From DATAES01 sp036257895 (GTDB lineage Bacteria > Actinomycetota > Acidimicrobiia > Acidimicrobiales > JACDCH01): a DNA stretch of 14,892 nt. The notes beneath the pieces are model-generated. The model made no database searches, was not told the origin of the DNA, and worked only from the letters and a program-made list of their open reading frames with translations. The position numbers and the translations under genes were made by a program. The stretch covers positions 1 through 14,892 of the forward strand of contig DATAES010000271.1 of the NCBI GenBank assembly GCA_036257895.1, read 5' to 3'. Of this stretch, positions 6,969 through 12,809 are shown one piece after another; position 1 is the stretch's first letter, and each line of letters starts with the position of its first letter.

Positions 6969-7732
6969 CCGACTTCTCCGACGACGAGGTCGTCTCCGCC
7001 GTCCTCGATGGCGAGGCAACGGATGAGGAAGTGGCGCGTGTCGACGCCGATGCAGCGTTGTCTGCTCGGCTGGCCGAGCTCCGATCTGCCCGCGACGCGA
7101 TCGCCGAGCCCGTACAGCTCCCCTCGGCGCGACAACGAGACGCAGCCATCACGACCGCGATGGCCGAGATGGCCGCGGTGGGGTCCGAGCCGGCGACGAC
7201 CCGACAAGTCGTCGACCTGCGACAACGCCGACATCGACGGGCGTTGCGTGTCGCCTCGATTGCAGCTGCCGTCCTCATCCTGGTGGCGATGGTTGGTGCA
7301 ATCGCCGCGCTGTCCGGCCGCGACAATCGCCAGGCGAGCAACGCCGCGGGCCAGGCGTCGTCAGCGGCCGCGCTCCCCGCGGCGGGTGCGGCTGACTCGC
7401 TCGCATCGGCCGCCGCCGGTGCGCCCGCTCCGTCCGGACCCGCCTCGGAGCTGGGTTCGTTCCAGACACCGGAAGGTCTCGTCGACGCGGTTCGGCACTT
7501 GCAGCAGTCGTCCGCGACGTTCTCTCAAGAAGAAAAGAGCCAACGTGACACCGCGAGCGCGGCGCCTTCAGCCGCCGAAGGCAGTTGTCAGCCGCGAGCG
7601 GACGCAACCTTCGTGGCGAGCGCGCTGCTGTCCGGGCAGCCCGTCATCGTGATCGTGTCGGGACGCCCTGGTCAGCAGACCGTCGAAGTCGACGACGTCA
7701 ACTGCACGGTGCTGTTCACTCAGGCACTTTGA
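6965..7732 (+). CDS. Putative membrane anti-sigma factor for the upstream SigM-like sigma
   Basis: Predicted 255-residue single-span protein. The N-terminal cytoplasmic part (1-90) begins TDFSDDEVVSAVLDGEATDE, the acidic pattern common at the start of RskA/RsmA-type anti-sigma domains. It contains no cysteine, so it is not a zinc-binding (ZAS) anti-sigma with HxxxCxxC. A basic stop (RQRRHRR, 86-92) precedes the membrane span (about 95-117). An Ala/Ser/Pro-rich linker (about 122-165) follows. The secreted C-terminal domain has only two cysteines (208 and 247), which could form a disulfide. The start ATG at 6965 overlaps the sigma stop (ATGA), so the genes are translationally coupled. This coupling and the topology are the main basis for the anti-sigma call; sequence similarity is weak. 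Release of the sigma factor would need extracytoplasmic sensing or proteolysis, which cannot be read from the sequence. Confidence 0.65.
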   Translation: MTDFSDDEVVSAVLDGEATDEEVARVDADAALSARLAELRSARDAIAEPVQLPSARQRDAAITTAMAEMAAVGSEPATTRQVVDLRQRRHRRALRVASIAAAVLILVAMVGAIAALSGRDNRQASNAAGQASSAAALPAAGAADSLASAAAGAPAPSGPASELGSFQTPEGLVDAVRHLQQSSATFSQEEKSQRDTASAAPSAAEGSCQPRADATFVASALLSGQPVIVIVSGRPGQQTVEVDDVNCTVLFTQAL

Positions 7733-7793
7733 CGGCGCGCCACATGCTGGTCGTCGAGGCCGCGTCGGTCGCCGTCCAGCATCGACCGGAGAC

Positions 7794-7799
7794 TACGCT
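7794..7799 (+). promoter_or_regulatory. Putative -10 element (TACGCT) for the small membrane protein gene, leaderless
   Basis: TACGCT lies 7 nt before the ATG at 7807 in the 74-bp spacer after the anti-sigma gene. There is no Shine-Dalgarno. It fits the recurrent TAnnnT plus 7-10 nt plus start codon pattern of this window and helps select ATG 7807 over upstream in-frame codons. Confidence 0.45.
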
Positions 7800-7806
7800 G
7801 CCGCCC

Positions 7807-8154
7807 ATGCCGGACAGGGTCGAGCTGTCGACATCCAGCGTCCGTACCGACGATTGGCCTGCGCAGGCCACTGACTCGATCGTCAAGGTCGTCGGGACCG
7901 TCCAGCAGAAGGTGACCGGGCCGGTCACGACGGCCGCGCGAGGCATCGTGTTCGGGACTTTCGCCGTCATCCTCGGCGCGGTCGCGTTCGTGTTGCTCAT
8001 CATCCTGGCCATCCGCCTCCTCAACAACTACCTACCTGATGCCATCTTCGGGGAGGAACACATGTGGGCGGCCTACTTCATCGTCGGCGCGCTGTTGTGC
8101 GTCATTGCGTTCTGGCTCTGGATGCAACGAGAGCCGAAGCAAGTCGAGGCGTGA
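7807..8154 (+). CDS. Small two-span membrane protein of unknown function
   Basis: Predicted 115-residue integral membrane protein, not recognised. About 45 polar and amphipathic N-terminal residues (including ATDSIVKVVGTVQQKVTGPV) precede a first span at about 48-72 (FGTFAVILGAVAFVLLIILA). A loop of about 15 residues (NNYLPDAIFGEEH) and a second span at about 79-100 (WAAYFIVGALLCVIAFWLW) follow, and the protein ends in a short charged tail. The hairpin layout and size resemble phage-holin-superfamily or DUF-type membrane proteins found in bacterial envelopes, but no diagnostic motif is seen. The frame is open from 7585, overlapping the anti-sigma gene. ATG 7807 is chosen for the TACGCT element upstream and because the preceding residues overlap the neighbour's coding region. 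Its position between the sigma/anti-sigma pair and trxB suggests an envelope role only by association. Confidence 0.7.
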   Translation: MPDRVELSTSSVRTDDWPAQATDSIVKVVGTVQQKVTGPVTTAARGIVFGTFAVILGAVAFVLLIILAIRLLNNYLPDAIFGEEHMWAAYFIVGALLCVIAFWLWMQREPKQVEA

Positions 8155-8205
8155 CCTCCGGGAACACGCGCGGGCGTCTACGGGTTGACGGCGCCGAAAC
8201 CTGAC

Positions 8206-8211
8206 GAGGAG
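8206..8211 (+). promoter_or_regulatory. Ribosome binding site GAGGAG that fixes the trxB start
   Basis: GAGGAG ends 6 nt before the ATG at 8218. It supports that start over the in-frame TTG at 8185, which would add 11 non-conserved residues. It also shows that classical Shine-Dalgarno initiation coexists with leaderless starts in this organism. Confidence 0.7.
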
Positions 8212-8217
8212 AAGCTG

Positions 8218-9201
8218 ATGGCGGTCGACGACGACGTCCGCAACGTGATCATCATCGGGTCAGGCCCGGCCGGGCTGACCGCCGCGATCTACGCCGCCCG
8301 TGCCAACCTCGCGCCGCTGGTGCTCGAGGGTGAGCCGTCGTCGACGAGCGATCAGCCCGGCGGCCAGCTGATGCTCACCACCGACGTCGAGAATTATCCC
8401 GGCTTCCCGCAGGGGATCCTCGGTCCCCAACTCATGCTCGACTTCCGTGAGCAGGCAAGCCGGTTCGGTGCCGAGATGCAGACGGTCAAGGCGAGCAAGG
8501 TCGACTTCTCTTCGCGCCCCTACGGCGTCTGGGTCGGCGACCCCGACGCTCCGGAGCCCACGTACCGGGCTCACACCGTGATCGTGTCGACCGGCGCGCA
8601 AGCCCTCATGCTCGGGCTGCCCAACGAGCAACGACTCGTGGGCTACGGCGTGTCGACATGCGCGACGTGCGACGGTTTCTTCTTCCGTGACCAGGACATT
8701 GCGGTGGTCGGTGGCGGCGATTCCGCACTCGAGGAGGCCAACTTCCTCACCAAGTTCGCTCGGTCGGTCACGTTGATCCATCGACGTGACCAGTTGCGAG
8801 CCTCCAAGATCATGCAGGACAGGGCCAAGGCGAACGCCAAGATCCGGTTCCTGTGGAACAGCGTCGTCGATGACGTCATCGGTGACGCCAAGGTCGAGGA
8901 GCTGCGGGTCCGCAACGTGCTTACGGACGAGATCACCTCCGTACCGGTCAGTGGTCTGTTCGTCGCGATCGGGCACGTTCCGCACACCGACCTCTTCAAG
9001 GGCCTGCTGACGATGGAGGACAGCGGTTACTTGGTGACCGGCCTCGGCGAAGGCGCCACATCCACGAACGTGGACGGCGTGTTCGCGTGCGGCGACGTGC
9101 AAGATCACACGTATCGCCAAGCCGTCACCGCGGCCGGCTCGGGCTGCATGGCGGCCATCGACGCCGAACGCTGGCTCGAGAATCATCAATCTGACGGCTA
9201 G
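8218..9201 (+). CDS. trxB: Thioredoxin-disulfide reductase (NADPH)
   Basis: Predicted 327-residue cytoplasmic flavoenzyme that passes electrons from NADPH through FAD and a redox disulfide to thioredoxin (EC 1.8.1.9). Visible features in order are the FAD-binding GSGPAG (14-19), PGGQLM (47-52), the redox-active CATC (Cys148, Cys151) in STCATCDGFFF, the NADPH-binding GGGDSA (165-170), HRRDQLRA (188-195), and the second FAD motif GVFACGDVQD (287-296) followed by YRQAVTAAGSGC. Length and motif spacing are normal for low-molecular-weight bacterial TrxB. The gene is 81 nt upstream of trxA, its substrate. A Shine-Dalgarno selects the start. In related genomes trxB follows the sigM/anti-sigma pair, and SigM-type factors often respond to oxidative or envelope stress. 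No operator is visible here. Confidence 0.98.
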   Translation: MAVDDDVRNVIIIGSGPAGLTAAIYAARANLAPLVLEGEPSSTSDQPGGQLMLTTDVENYPGFPQGILGPQLMLDFREQASRFGAEMQTVKASKVDFSSRPYGVWVGDPDAPEPTYRAHTVIVSTGAQALMLGLPNEQRLVGYGVSTCATCDGFFFRDQDIAVVGGGDSALEEANFLTKFARSVTLIHRRDQLRASKIMQDRAKANAKIRFLWNSVVDDVIGDAKVEELRVRNVLTDEITSVPVSGLFVAIGHVPHTDLFKGLLTMEDSGYLVTGLGEGATSTNVDGVFACGDVQDHTYRQAVTAAGSGCMAAIDAERWLENHQSDG

Positions 9202-9282
9202 CCGCCGCAGGAATGCGCAGCGACGGCGACGTGTTGCAAGCGCACAGTCCGTCAACACCCACGAAAGAGGAACCACACAAAG

Positions 9283-9612
9283 ATGGCTGAGGGCATGAGC
9301 ACCCTGACCGATTCCACGTTCGATGAAGAGATCGGGGCCGCAACGGAAGCGGTTGTCGTGGACTTCTGGGCCGAGTGGTGCGGGCCGTGCAAGATGATCA
9401 CGCCCATCTTGGAAGAGATCGCCACCGAGCACGCCGGGAAGGTCAAGGTCGCCAAGCTCAACGTCGACGACAACCCCAACGTGACCCGACGCTTCGAAGT
9501 GATGAGCATCCCTACTCTCATCGTTTTTCAAGATGGGCAGCCGGTTCGACGGATGATCGGCGCCAAGGGCAAGGGCCAGCTCCTCCAAGAGCTGAGCGAC
9601 TTCATCGCCTGA
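9283..9612 (+). CDS. trxA: Thioredoxin
   Basis: Predicted 109-residue cytoplasmic dithiol reductant. The active site WCGPC (Trp32, Cys33-Cys36) sits after VVVDFWAE, and the cis-proline loop reads SIPTLIVF. A conserved Asp in DFWAE (Asp27) and the C-terminal helix ending at a short FIA complete a standard single-domain thioredoxin. Two starts are possible. ATG 9283 follows AAAGAGG by 12 nt, a long spacer. ATG 9295, four codons on, follows GAGGG by only 3 nt. Neither affects the fold, and 9283 is kept. It lies directly downstream of trxB, and the pair ends at a hairpin terminator beginning about 28 nt after its stop, so the two genes probably form a reducing module transcribed separately from the CwlM-like gene. 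Confidence 0.97.
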   Translation: MAEGMSTLTDSTFDEEIGAATEAVVVDFWAEWCGPCKMITPILEEIATEHAGKVKVAKLNVDDNPNVTRRFEVMSIPTLIVFQDGQPVRRMIGAKGKGQLLQELSDFIA

Positions 9613-9639
9613 CCGGTCTCGAGTCCTGTAGGTTTGCAA

Positions 9640-9665
9640 AGGCCCGGGTCGCCTGATCCGGGCCT
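9640..9665 (+). terminator. Strong hairpin terminator after trxA
   Basis: AGGCCCGG (9640-9647) pairs perfectly with CCGGGCCT (9658-9665). Inside, GTC pairs with GAT (one G-U) around the loop GCCT, giving an 11-bp stem with a 4-nt loop. There is no U-tract after it, as is common for actinobacterial terminators. It lies 27 nt after the trxA stop and only 9 nt before the next start codon. Confidence 0.75.
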
Positions 9666-9674
9666 CCTTCGCGC

Positions 9675-10658
9675 TTGACGAACGATCTCCCCCTTCGGTC
9701 CGGGTCGTCCGGCGAGGCCGTGCGCGACGTCCAGCGCAGGCTCACCTCGCTCGGGTACGACACCGGTGACGACGAGCAGGGCTCGTACGGTGGCGCCACC
9801 GAGCGCGCTGTGCTCGGCTTCCAAGAACGGCGGGGCCTTCGGGCGGACGGGATCTGCGGACAGCAGACATGGACCTCACTCGTCGAAGCCGGTTACCGCC
9901 TCGGTGACCGGCTGCTGTATCTCGCCGCGCCCATGTTGCGTGGTGACGACGTGGGCGAGCTCCAGCAGGATCTGGGCGCGCTCGGGTTCGACGCGGGCCG
10001 AGTAGACGGCATCTTCGGTCCTCGCACCAGAGACGCGCTCGAGCAGTTTCAGCGCAACACCGCGATCACGGTTGACGGCGTCTGTGGACCGGACACGGTC
10101 GCGGCACTCCGCCGTGTGGTGCGAGGCACCGATGCCGGGCCGACGGTCGCGGTGCTCCGGGAAGTGGAGGCGATGCGCGAGGCGCCGCACCAGCTCGAGA
10201 GTCGTCGGTTCTGCGTCGGCGAGACCGGGGGGCTGGGTGCACTCGCGGATGCGATCGGCCGAGCGCTCGCCAACGCGGGTGCGGTTGTCGCCGTGCTCCA
10301 CCATCCGGACGAGTCGGTCCAGGCGGAGGAGGCAAATGCGTTCGGCGCCGAGGCCTATCTGGGGATCGCGGTTCGGGAGGATCCCGGCTGCGCCACCTAT
10401 TTCTATGCTGCCGCCGCGTTCGAATCGATCGGCGGACGACGGCTCGCCGAGCTCGCGCTCGAGGTCCTGACGGCGCAACCGTTCATGGCTACGGGCGAGT
10501 GCGCCGGCATGCGCATGCCCATTCTCCGGGAGACCCGTATGCCTGCTGTGCTGTGCGAGCTGGGTCCGGCGCAGATCGTCGTCGAGCACACGGGGGAGTT
10601 GGCGCGAACCCTCACGCTTGCGTTCAGCCGTTGGGTCGAGTCACCGGTGGATCGCTGA
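9675..10658 (+). CDS. cwlM: CwlM-like protein: two peptidoglycan-binding domains and a degenerate amidase domain
   Basis: Predicted 327-residue protein without a signal peptide, hence probably cytoplasmic. Two tandem PG_binding_1 repeats cover about 6-70 and 86-147, each ending in the form DGxxGxxTxxxL (DGICGQQTWTSL, DGVCGPDTVAAL). The region from about 156 to 322 has the layout of an Amidase_3 N-acetylmuramoyl-L-alanine amidase, but the zinc ligands are gone. Where the family has PGHGG, this protein reads GETGG (182-186). Where it has S-I-H, it reads G-I-A (230-232). Only the late Glu295 (LCELG) remains. Hydrolysis is therefore unlikely. Gene order (trxB-trxA-cwlM-parB) matches mycobacterial CwlM (Rv3915), a cytoplasmic regulator that activates MurA when phosphorylated by PknB. 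A similar regulatory role is inferred. The start is TTG at 9675, 10 nt after the terminator stem. A later GTG at 9720 would cut into the first repeat. No clear Shine-Dalgarno is seen. Confidence 0.85.
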   Translation: MTNDLPLRSGSSGEAVRDVQRRLTSLGYDTGDDEQGSYGGATERAVLGFQERRGLRADGICGQQTWTSLVEAGYRLGDRLLYLAAPMLRGDDVGELQQDLGALGFDAGRVDGIFGPRTRDALEQFQRNTAITVDGVCGPDTVAALRRVVRGTDAGPTVAVLREVEAMREAPHQLESRRFCVGETGGLGALADAIGRALANAGAVVAVLHHPDESVQAEEANAFGAEAYLGIAVREDPGCATYFYAAAAFESIGGRRLAELALEVLTAQPFMATGECAGMRMPILRETRMPAVLCELGPAQIVVEHTGELARTLTLAFSRWVESPVDR

Positions 10659-10667
10659 CCTGCGCTT

Positions 10668-10700
10668 TTTCCCACAGCTTTTGCCACAGGATGTGGACAA
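10668..10700. promoter_or_regulatory. Cluster of three DnaA-box-like 9-mers at 12-bp spacing
   Basis: TTTCCCACA (10668-10676) and TTTGCCACA (10680-10688) read on the plus strand. TGTGGACAA (10692-10700) is the reverse complement of TTGTCCACA, the form of DnaA box common in GC-rich Actinobacteria. The three begin exactly 12 bp apart. The third is a full match; the first two differ from TTGTCCACA at two positions each. The cluster lies in the short convergent spacer between cwlM and parB, a few kilobases from the expected origin. Confidence 0.5.
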
Positions 10701-10784
10701 CGTGAAGGGAAGGTTCACCCGACGCCGACTCGACAGCCCATCGAGGGTTGAGCGGGTGGGCCAGGATCACATCCCGACGAGCGA

Positions 10785-11696
10785 TCAGGCCTGCTGTTGG
10801 TCGTCGCCCGTGATCGCGCGATAGATGCGCTCGAGGTCGGCGAGGTCCGCGAAGTCGATGGTGACCCTCCCGCGGTTGGGGCCCATCGTGATGCTCACGC
10901 TGGTATCGAGGTACTGCGAGAACAACTCCTCGAGCTCGACCAGCCCAGGTGCGCGGAGTTTGCGGACGGTCGCTCCCGCGTCGACCGGCGTGTCGCCTGT
11001 GCCCGGCGGGACTTCACCCGCTAGCTCTGCCCGCAGGCGCACGGCCTCCTCGACCTCGCGGACGGACAAGCCATCGGCCATCGCGCGACGAGCGAGCTGC
11101 TCCTGGTAGGCCCGATCAGGGGTGCCGAGCAGGGCCCGGGCATGTCCAGCGGACAGGGCCCCATCGGCGACCATCTTCTGGATGGCGGGCGGCAGCTGGA
11201 ACAGGCGCAGCGTGTTGGTGACGGCCGCCCGGCTCTTGCCGACGCGCGACGCGACTTGGTCGTGGGTGAGATGAAAGTCCTCGATCAACTGCTGGTATGC
11301 GGCGGCCTCCTCGAGCGCGTTCAGGTCCTGGCGGTGGATGTTCTCGACGAGTGCATGCTCGAGCGAAGTGGTGTCGTCGACATCCCGGACGATGGCAGGC
11401 ACCGACGGAAGCCCAGCCCGCTTTGCGGCTCGCCAGCGACGCTCACCGGCCACGAGCTCGTAGCGGTCATCGCCGAGGGGTCGCACGAGAACGGGCTGCA
11501 GCACGCCGACCTCACGTACCGACGCTGTCAGCGCCGCGAGGGTCTCCTCGTCGAACGAACGGCGCGGCTGGTTCGGATTGGATGTGATGCCGCTGACCGG
11601 GATCTCGGTGAACCGCAGCGGGCCGGCTTCGCTTGCCGCCACCTCTGAGGGGATCAGGGCTCCGAGGCCTCGACCGAGACCGCTACGGCGCGCCAC
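10785..11696 (-). CDS. parB: Chromosome partitioning protein ParB (parS-binding CTPase clamp)
   Basis: Predicted 303-residue DNA-binding protein that loads at parS, spreads as a CTP-dependent clamp and works with ParA and SMC in origin segregation. Visible features are the N-terminal RRSGLGRGLGALIP, the ParA-contacting region typical of chromosomal ParB; the CTP-binding GERRWRA (84-90); ENIHRQDL (118-125); a helix-turn-helix with LTHDQVASRVGKSRAAVTN (about 143-161) and SAGHARALL (182-190); and a C-terminal dimerisation domain after about 240 (VELEELFSQYLDTSVSI and following). Two consecutive GTG codons exist, at 11699 and 11696. The second is preferred because AAGGAGGT ends 5 nt before it but only 2 nt before the first. 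The gene overlaps the end of parA by 14 nt, so the pair is one operon. Confidence 0.97.
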   Translation of the reverse strand: MARRSGLGRGLGALIPSEVAASEAGPLRFTEIPVSGITSNPNQPRRSFDEETLAALTASVREVGVLQPVLVRPLGDDRYELVAGERRWRAAKRAGLPSVPAIVRDVDDTTSLEHALVENIHRQDLNALEEAAAYQQLIEDFHLTHDQVASRVGKSRAAVTNTLRLFQLPPAIQKMVADGALSAGHARALLGTPDRAYQEQLARRAMADGLSVREVEEAVRLRAELAGEVPPGTGDTPVDAGATVRKLRAPGLVELEELFSQYLDTSVSITMGPNRGRVTIDFADLADLERIYRAITGDDQQQA

Positions 11697-12720
11697 CACT
11701 GACCTCCTTCGCCAGTTCTCGATATGCGATCGCGCCTCGCGACGAGGGGTCGAACGCTGTGATCGGCTGGCCGAACGACGGCGCCTCCGAGAGCCGCACC
11801 GTTCGGGGGACGACCGTCCGGGTGACCTTCTCGCCGAAGTGTGACCTGACCTCTTGCGCGACCTGATCGCTCAACTTCGTCCGGGCGTCGTACATCACGA
11901 GCACGATGGCGCTCAGCTCGAGCGCCTGGTTGAGGTTCTTCTGAACGAGCGTCACGTTCCGCAGGAGCTGGCCCAGACCCTCCAGTGCGTAGTACTCGCA
12001 CTGGATCGGGACCAGGACCTCCGTCGCCGCGGCGAGGCCGTTGACGGTGAGGAGGCCCAAGGAAGGGGGACAATCGACATAGATGAAGTCGTAGTCGTCC
12101 CGGATCTCGTCGAGGGCACGCCGGAGCTTCAACTCACGGCTGAAAGCGGGCACGAGCTCGATCTCCGCACCGGCGAGGTCGAGGCGGGCGGGAGCGACGA
12201 ACAGGTTGCGGACAGTGGTCGCCTCGATGCAGTCCTCCATGGCCGCGTCATGGAGGATCACGTCGTACATCGACGAATTCAGATCTCGTGTGTTGAGGCC
12301 GAGGCCGGTGGTGGCATTGCCCTGCGGATCGAGGTCCACGACGAGGACCCGGTAGCCGAGATCGGCAGTGGCCGCGCCGAGATTCACGGCGGTAGTCGTC
12401 TTGCCGACCCCACCCTTCTGGTTGGTCACGGCGATGATCCGCGGCAACGGCCGCCGGAAGTCACGAGGCTCGACCTGGTCGCGCTCGACAGTCGCGATCG
12501 GGGTCGGTTGCGGGTCAAGCGCCGACACGGCCTCGGGCTCTCTGTCATCCGTTGTGGCCTCTGCGGCCCCCGGAACCTCCTCCTCGGGTTGTTCTGGGAG
12601 GCTCGCAGCATTGCTGCTCGCCGCTTTGGAACCCTCGACTTCCGGATCAGGCTGGGGAGACCGAAGTCGCTCGAATATGGCGCGCCCGCGAGAAACGAGA
12701 TCCGAAGGGGCATCGCTCAC
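11683..12720 (-). CDS. parA: Chromosome partitioning ATPase ParA
   Basis: Predicted 345-residue deviant-Walker ATPase that moves ParB-parS complexes. The ATP-binding KGGVGKTT (102-109) has the signature lysine; VVDLDPQGN (127-135) and YVDCPPSLGLLTVNG follow, with later FGEKVTRTVVPR and LSEAPSFGQPI motifs typical of chromosomal ParA/Soj. An N-terminal extension of about 94 residues precedes the ATPase core. It starts with a short amphipathic segment (SDLVSRGRAIFERLR), then becomes acidic and proline-rich, and is probably disordered. Such extensions occur in actinobacterial ParA. The GTG start at 12720 has no Shine-Dalgarno but is preceded by a TTGACC/CAAGAT promoter placed for leaderless transcription. 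The parS site lies 73 bp upstream, so ParB binding or spreading could influence this promoter (inference). parB overlaps its 3' end. Confidence 0.97.
   Translation of the reverse strand: MSDAPSDLVSRGRAIFERLRSPQPDPEVEGSKAASSNAASLPEQPEEEVPGAAEATTDDREPEAVSALDPQPTPIATVERDQVEPRDFRRPLPRIIAVTNQKGGVGKTTTAVNLGAATADLGYRVLVVDLDPQGNATTGLGLNTRDLNSSMYDVILHDAAMEDCIEATTVRNLFVAPARLDLAGAEIELVPAFSRELKLRRALDEIRDDYDFIYVDCPPSLGLLTVNGLAAATEVLVPIQCEYYALEGLGQLLRNVTLVQKNLNQALELSAIVLVMYDARTKLSDQVAQEVRSHFGEKVTRTVVPRTVRLSEAPSFGQPITAFDPSSRGAIAYRELAKEVSGGAP
11702..11709 (-). promoter_or_regulatory. Strong Shine-Dalgarno AAGGAGGT for parB, inside the parA 3' end
   Basis: Read on the minus strand, AAGGAGGT is a near-complete complement of the 16S rRNA tail. 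Its 5-nt distance to GTG 11696, against 2 nt to GTG 11699, decides the parB start. Its location within parA codons indicates that both proteins are made from one message. Confidence 0.75.
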
Positions 12721-12728
12721 TGAGGCGC

Positions 12729-12757
12729 ATCTTGTCTGCGGCGCTTCGTGGGGTCAA
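12729..12757 (-). promoter_or_regulatory. parA promoter: TTGACC, 17 bp, CAAGAT, 8 nt to the GTG
   Basis: On the minus strand, TTGACC (12757-12752) is five-sixths of the -35 consensus. A 17-bp spacer separates it from CAAGAT (12734-12729), which keeps the key A2, A5 and T6 of the -10 hexamer. Transcription would begin at or beside the parA GTG 8 nt on, giving a leaderless parAB transcript. This is the best-formed promoter in the window. Confidence 0.6.
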
Positions 12758-12793
12758 GCATTGCTTCCGTTTCGCCAGGTGCGCTGCCGGCGC

Positions 12794-12807
12794 GTTTCAC
12801 GTGAAAC
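12794..12807. promoter_or_regulatory. parS centromere site
   Basis: GTTTCACGTGAAAC is a perfect 14-bp palindrome and matches the core of the bacterial parS consensus TGTTTCACGTGAAACA at every inner position. Only the outer T/A pair differs (C on each side). It sits 2 bp beyond the rsmG stop and about 37 bp upstream of the parA -35. It is the only full match noticed in this window. Confidence 0.95.
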
Positions 12808-12809
12808 CC

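Noticed and set aside
8185..8217. TTG at 8185 as the trxB start
   Set aside because: The GAGGAG site with 6-nt spacing and the family's N-terminus both point to ATG 8218.
8260..9639. A 459-codon minus-strand open frame opposite trxB and trxA
   Set aside because: It mirrors two unmistakable plus-strand enzymes and shows no recognisable protein features.
10736..10761. GCCCA ... TGGGC inverted repeat in the cwlM-parB spacer as a bidirectional terminator
   Set aside because: Only 5 bp of stem with a 16-nt loop and no U-tract; too weak to support, although a terminator between convergent genes would be expected.
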